DNA of 7,091 bases from Candidatus Shapirobacteria bacterium UBA4062. GTDB lineage: Bacteria > Patescibacteriota > Microgenomatia > UBA12405. This document shows positions 6,480 through 7,091 of this stretch, piece after piece (positions within the stretch are counted from its first letter, which is position 1; the number at the start of each line of letters is the position of its first letter). The translations under genes were made by a program, and so were the position numbers. Below the pieces are notes generated by a model that did no database searches, was not told the origin of the DNA, and was given only the letters and a program-made list of their open reading frames with translations. The stretch spans positions 1 through 7,091 of the forward strand of contig DFZG01000029.1 of NCBI GenBank assembly GCA_002382075.1, written 5' to 3'.

Positions 6480-7091
6480 TTAACAACCACCAGCGGCGGG
6501 TGCAGTTTGCGAAGTGGCCTCAAGAATGGTTTTACATTCTTTGGGAGATTTTTTGAATGAGGCACAAACCGACTCTTTAAGAACATTAGGAGTGCGGAAA
6601 TCGGCTTGATCGATTACTTTTGAGCCGACCTTAAGTTGACCTTTGCCGTCTTGAGTGTAAGCAGTTTCTGGGGGGAAACTGACACCGTTTACGAAAACTG
6701 TTGGTGAACCCTGGACTTGGTTTTCGGTGGTAAAAGCGATTTCTTTTTCAATTAAATCGACAGCTTCTTTATTAAAACATTCGGTAATTTTATTGGTGTC
6801 TAAACCAGCTTGTTGGGCTTGATCTTGCCAACAGTTGTCGGCATTTTGATCAGTACAGTTGGTGTTGATCAAGGAAATAAAGTCCCACCAAGTATTTTTG
6901 TCTTCGACTTGGTTCCAGGCACAAATTTCTCGAATATTTTGGTTAGCTTCCTGTCGGCCGTGAAGTGAAGCGTAATAACTGCCGTTACTGGATTTAATGT
7001 AAGCTTTTTCGTCCTGACAAGCAGTTAAATTAGCTTGGATAGTTTTTTGACATTCACTTTCGGAGGGAAAATAATTGTTTTGAACGTAAAG
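6480..7091 (-). CDS. Exported thioredoxin-fold thiol oxidoreductase (DsbA/GILT-like), C-terminal part, cut by window edge
   Basis: The reading frame is open to base 7091, so a TTG at 6870-6872 is not the true start: 203 residues are visible and the N-terminus is outside. Expected there, but not visible, are a signal or membrane anchor and the catalytic CxxC. What is visible fits the helical insertion and C-terminal half of a DsbA-type thioredoxin fold. It includes a segment SLHGRQEA...NIREIC (42-57), several Cys-containing helices, and GSPTVFVNG (128-136), the usual cis-Pro loop and following beta-strand. A pair C176/C186 sits in a C-terminal helix, and the chain ends in APAAGGC. Nine cysteines in 203 residues point to an extracytoplasmic, disulfide-bonded protein. 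The likely role is disulfide formation or exchange in exported proteins. The family is inferred from the fold pattern. The gene stops 6 nt before the methyltransferase start. Confidence 0.8.
   Translation of the reverse strand, partial: LYVQNNYFPSESECQKTIQANLTACQDEKAYIKSSNGSYYASLHGRQEANQNIREICAWNQVEDKNTWWDFISLINTNCTDQNADNCWQDQAQQAGLDTNKITECFNKEAVDLIEKEIAFTTENQVQGSPTVFVNGVSFPPETAYTQDGKGQLKVGSKVIDQADFRTPNVLKESVCASFKKSPKECKTILEATSQTAPAAGGC

Noticed and set aside
6870..6872. TTG as the real start of the DsbA-like gene
   Set aside because: The same frame stays open for 73 more codons to the edge and encodes family-like sequence including the HG-x2-E motif, so the gene is cut by the window.

Overview
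The window is a compact, AT-rich bacterial chromosome segment. It most resembles the Candidate Phyla Radiation (Patescibacteria), and within it probably a Microgenomates-type lineage. That placement is inference from protein style: the GyrB and GyrA wording, a stand-alone TrmH-type methyltransferase, a Cys-rich DsbA-like secreted protein, and starts with weak or no Shine-Dalgarno sequence. No rRNA or marker gene settles it. The genetic code looks standard: the stops seen are TAA and TAG, with no in-frame TGA.

Layout. Positions 1-792 (+) hold most of a Xer-type tyrosine recombinase whose N-terminus lies off the left edge. Positions 793-1097 are a gene-free convergent junction with an imperfect inverted repeat. 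Positions 1098-3743 (-) are gyrA and about 3756-5696 (-) are gyrB. They are transcribed gyrB then gyrA with a 12-nt gap and almost certainly form one operon. Positions 5697-5933 are the gyrB upstream region, with a candidate extended -10 promoter, a GC-rich structured leader over the ribosome-binding site, and an inverted repeat with a third related half-site. Positions 5934-6473 (-) are a SpoU/TrmH-family RNA 2'-O-methyltransferase. Positions 6480-7091 (-) are the C-terminal part of an exported thioredoxin-fold (DsbA/GILT-like) protein that runs off the right edge, 6 nt upstream of the methyltransferase.

Function. DNA gyrase (A2B2) introduces negative supercoils and a Xer recombinase resolves chromosome dimers, so the left three genes are all DNA-topology or segregation housekeeping. 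The right pair probably shares a transcript but has unrelated jobs, RNA modification and extracytoplasmic disulfide chemistry.

I saw no mobile element, CRISPR array, tRNA or rRNA, and no convincing new multi-gene system. The most notable points are the non-canonical quinolone-pocket residues in both gyrase subunits, the altered GyrA boxes, the structured gyrB leader with repeated half-sites, and a partly preserved GILT-like signature in the exported thiol protein.
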